Shown piece after piece: positions 63,963 to 64,000 of a stretch of DNA of 64,000 bases; positions within the stretch are counted from its first letter, which is position 1, and each line of letters starts with the position of its first letter. The stretch covers positions 7,174,501-7,238,500 of the forward strand of contig NC_092571.1 of the NCBI RefSeq assembly GCF_037975245.1, written 5' to 3'. The notes beneath the pieces were generated by a model. It was not told where the DNA came from, ran no database searches, and saw only the letters and a program-made list of their open reading frames with translations. The position numbers and the translations under genes were made by a program. Source of the DNA: Apostichopus japonicus (lineage: Eukaryota > Echinodermata > Holothuroidea > Aspidochirotida > Stichopodidae).

Positions 63963-64000
63963 ATGGAGTGCTCTGGGGTTGAGCACCATATCTACGTCAC
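63963..64000 (+). CDS. Possible 5' end of a host gene, running off the window
   Basis: ATG lies in ACCACCATGG, essentially the optimal animal Kozak context. The visible frame is 12 complete codons (MECSGVEHHIYV) plus two bases. The preceding 187 bases have no ATG and include a purine-rich leader (CGAAGAAAACGAAAGAGAG). The protein cannot be identified from so few residues, and a Kozak match can arise by chance; the combination with an ATG-free leader makes a real start more likely than not. Confidence 0.4.
   Translation, partial: MECSGVEHHIYV

Overview
This window looks like AT-rich, intron- and intergene-dominated nuclear DNA from an animal, most plausibly a marine invertebrate deuterostome such as an echinoderm. 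The reasons are the density of short non-coding repeats, tRNA-derived SINEs, hAT-like MITEs, a CR1/L2/Rex-like LINE remnant, long (AT)n arrays and spliced-gene signals. There is no bacterial-style gene packing: nearly all open frames are under 100 codons and lack coding character. The species assignment is inference only.

Host genes. Only two host coding segments can be defended, both partial. At 21314-21460 (+) is a probable first coding exon with a signal peptide and a consensus GAG|GTAAGT donor, preceded by about 390 bases without any ATG and a TATAAAA box at 20972. At 63963 (+) an ATG in a near-perfect Kozak context opens a frame that runs off the right edge. A very weak exon-like start lies at position 65.

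Repeats, left to right: a pyrimidine tract with a possible MITE end (1-380); a hAT-like element (598-1235); two 29-bp minisatellites (2308-2955 and 4662-5082); a tRNA-like SINE head running into (TA)n (10166-10375); a minus-strand SINE (12795-13018); a palindrome built around (AT)n (15932-16035); a degenerate DNA-transposon-like segment with an 80-codon frame (16688-17188); 17-bp and 21-bp arrays (17335-18090); an AGGTCA-rich tandem repeat (18645-18985); a LINE 3' tail (19048-19205); a 116-bp satellite (24412-25140); two (AT)n arrays (27651-28020); and a full-length SINE (31773-32065).

The right half holds the most structured material. A hAT-like MITE with perfect 8-bp target duplications (36484-36815) has a sister copy at 40862-41260. 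That sister is inserted in a second hAT-like element (40475-41577), which is itself inserted in a TTAA-flanked element (40432-42158), a three-layer nest with every boundary visible. At 46309-46797 a roughly 55-bp inverted repeat carries a hammerhead-ribozyme-like core (CTGAAGA, stem, GAAA). A minus-strand LINE reverse-transcriptase remnant occupies about 53000-54085. A 3.67-kb CACTG-ended DNA transposon (55253-58918) has GGGTCA-rich subterminal regions, two decayed minus-strand coding exons and a nested MITE (57903-58153).

No CRISPR array, rRNA, intact tRNA or complete gene was found. The strongest candidates for something undescribed are the hammerhead-like inverted repeat, the CACTG element with its conserved coding exon, the secretory first exon, and the SINE family whose tail recurs in three places.
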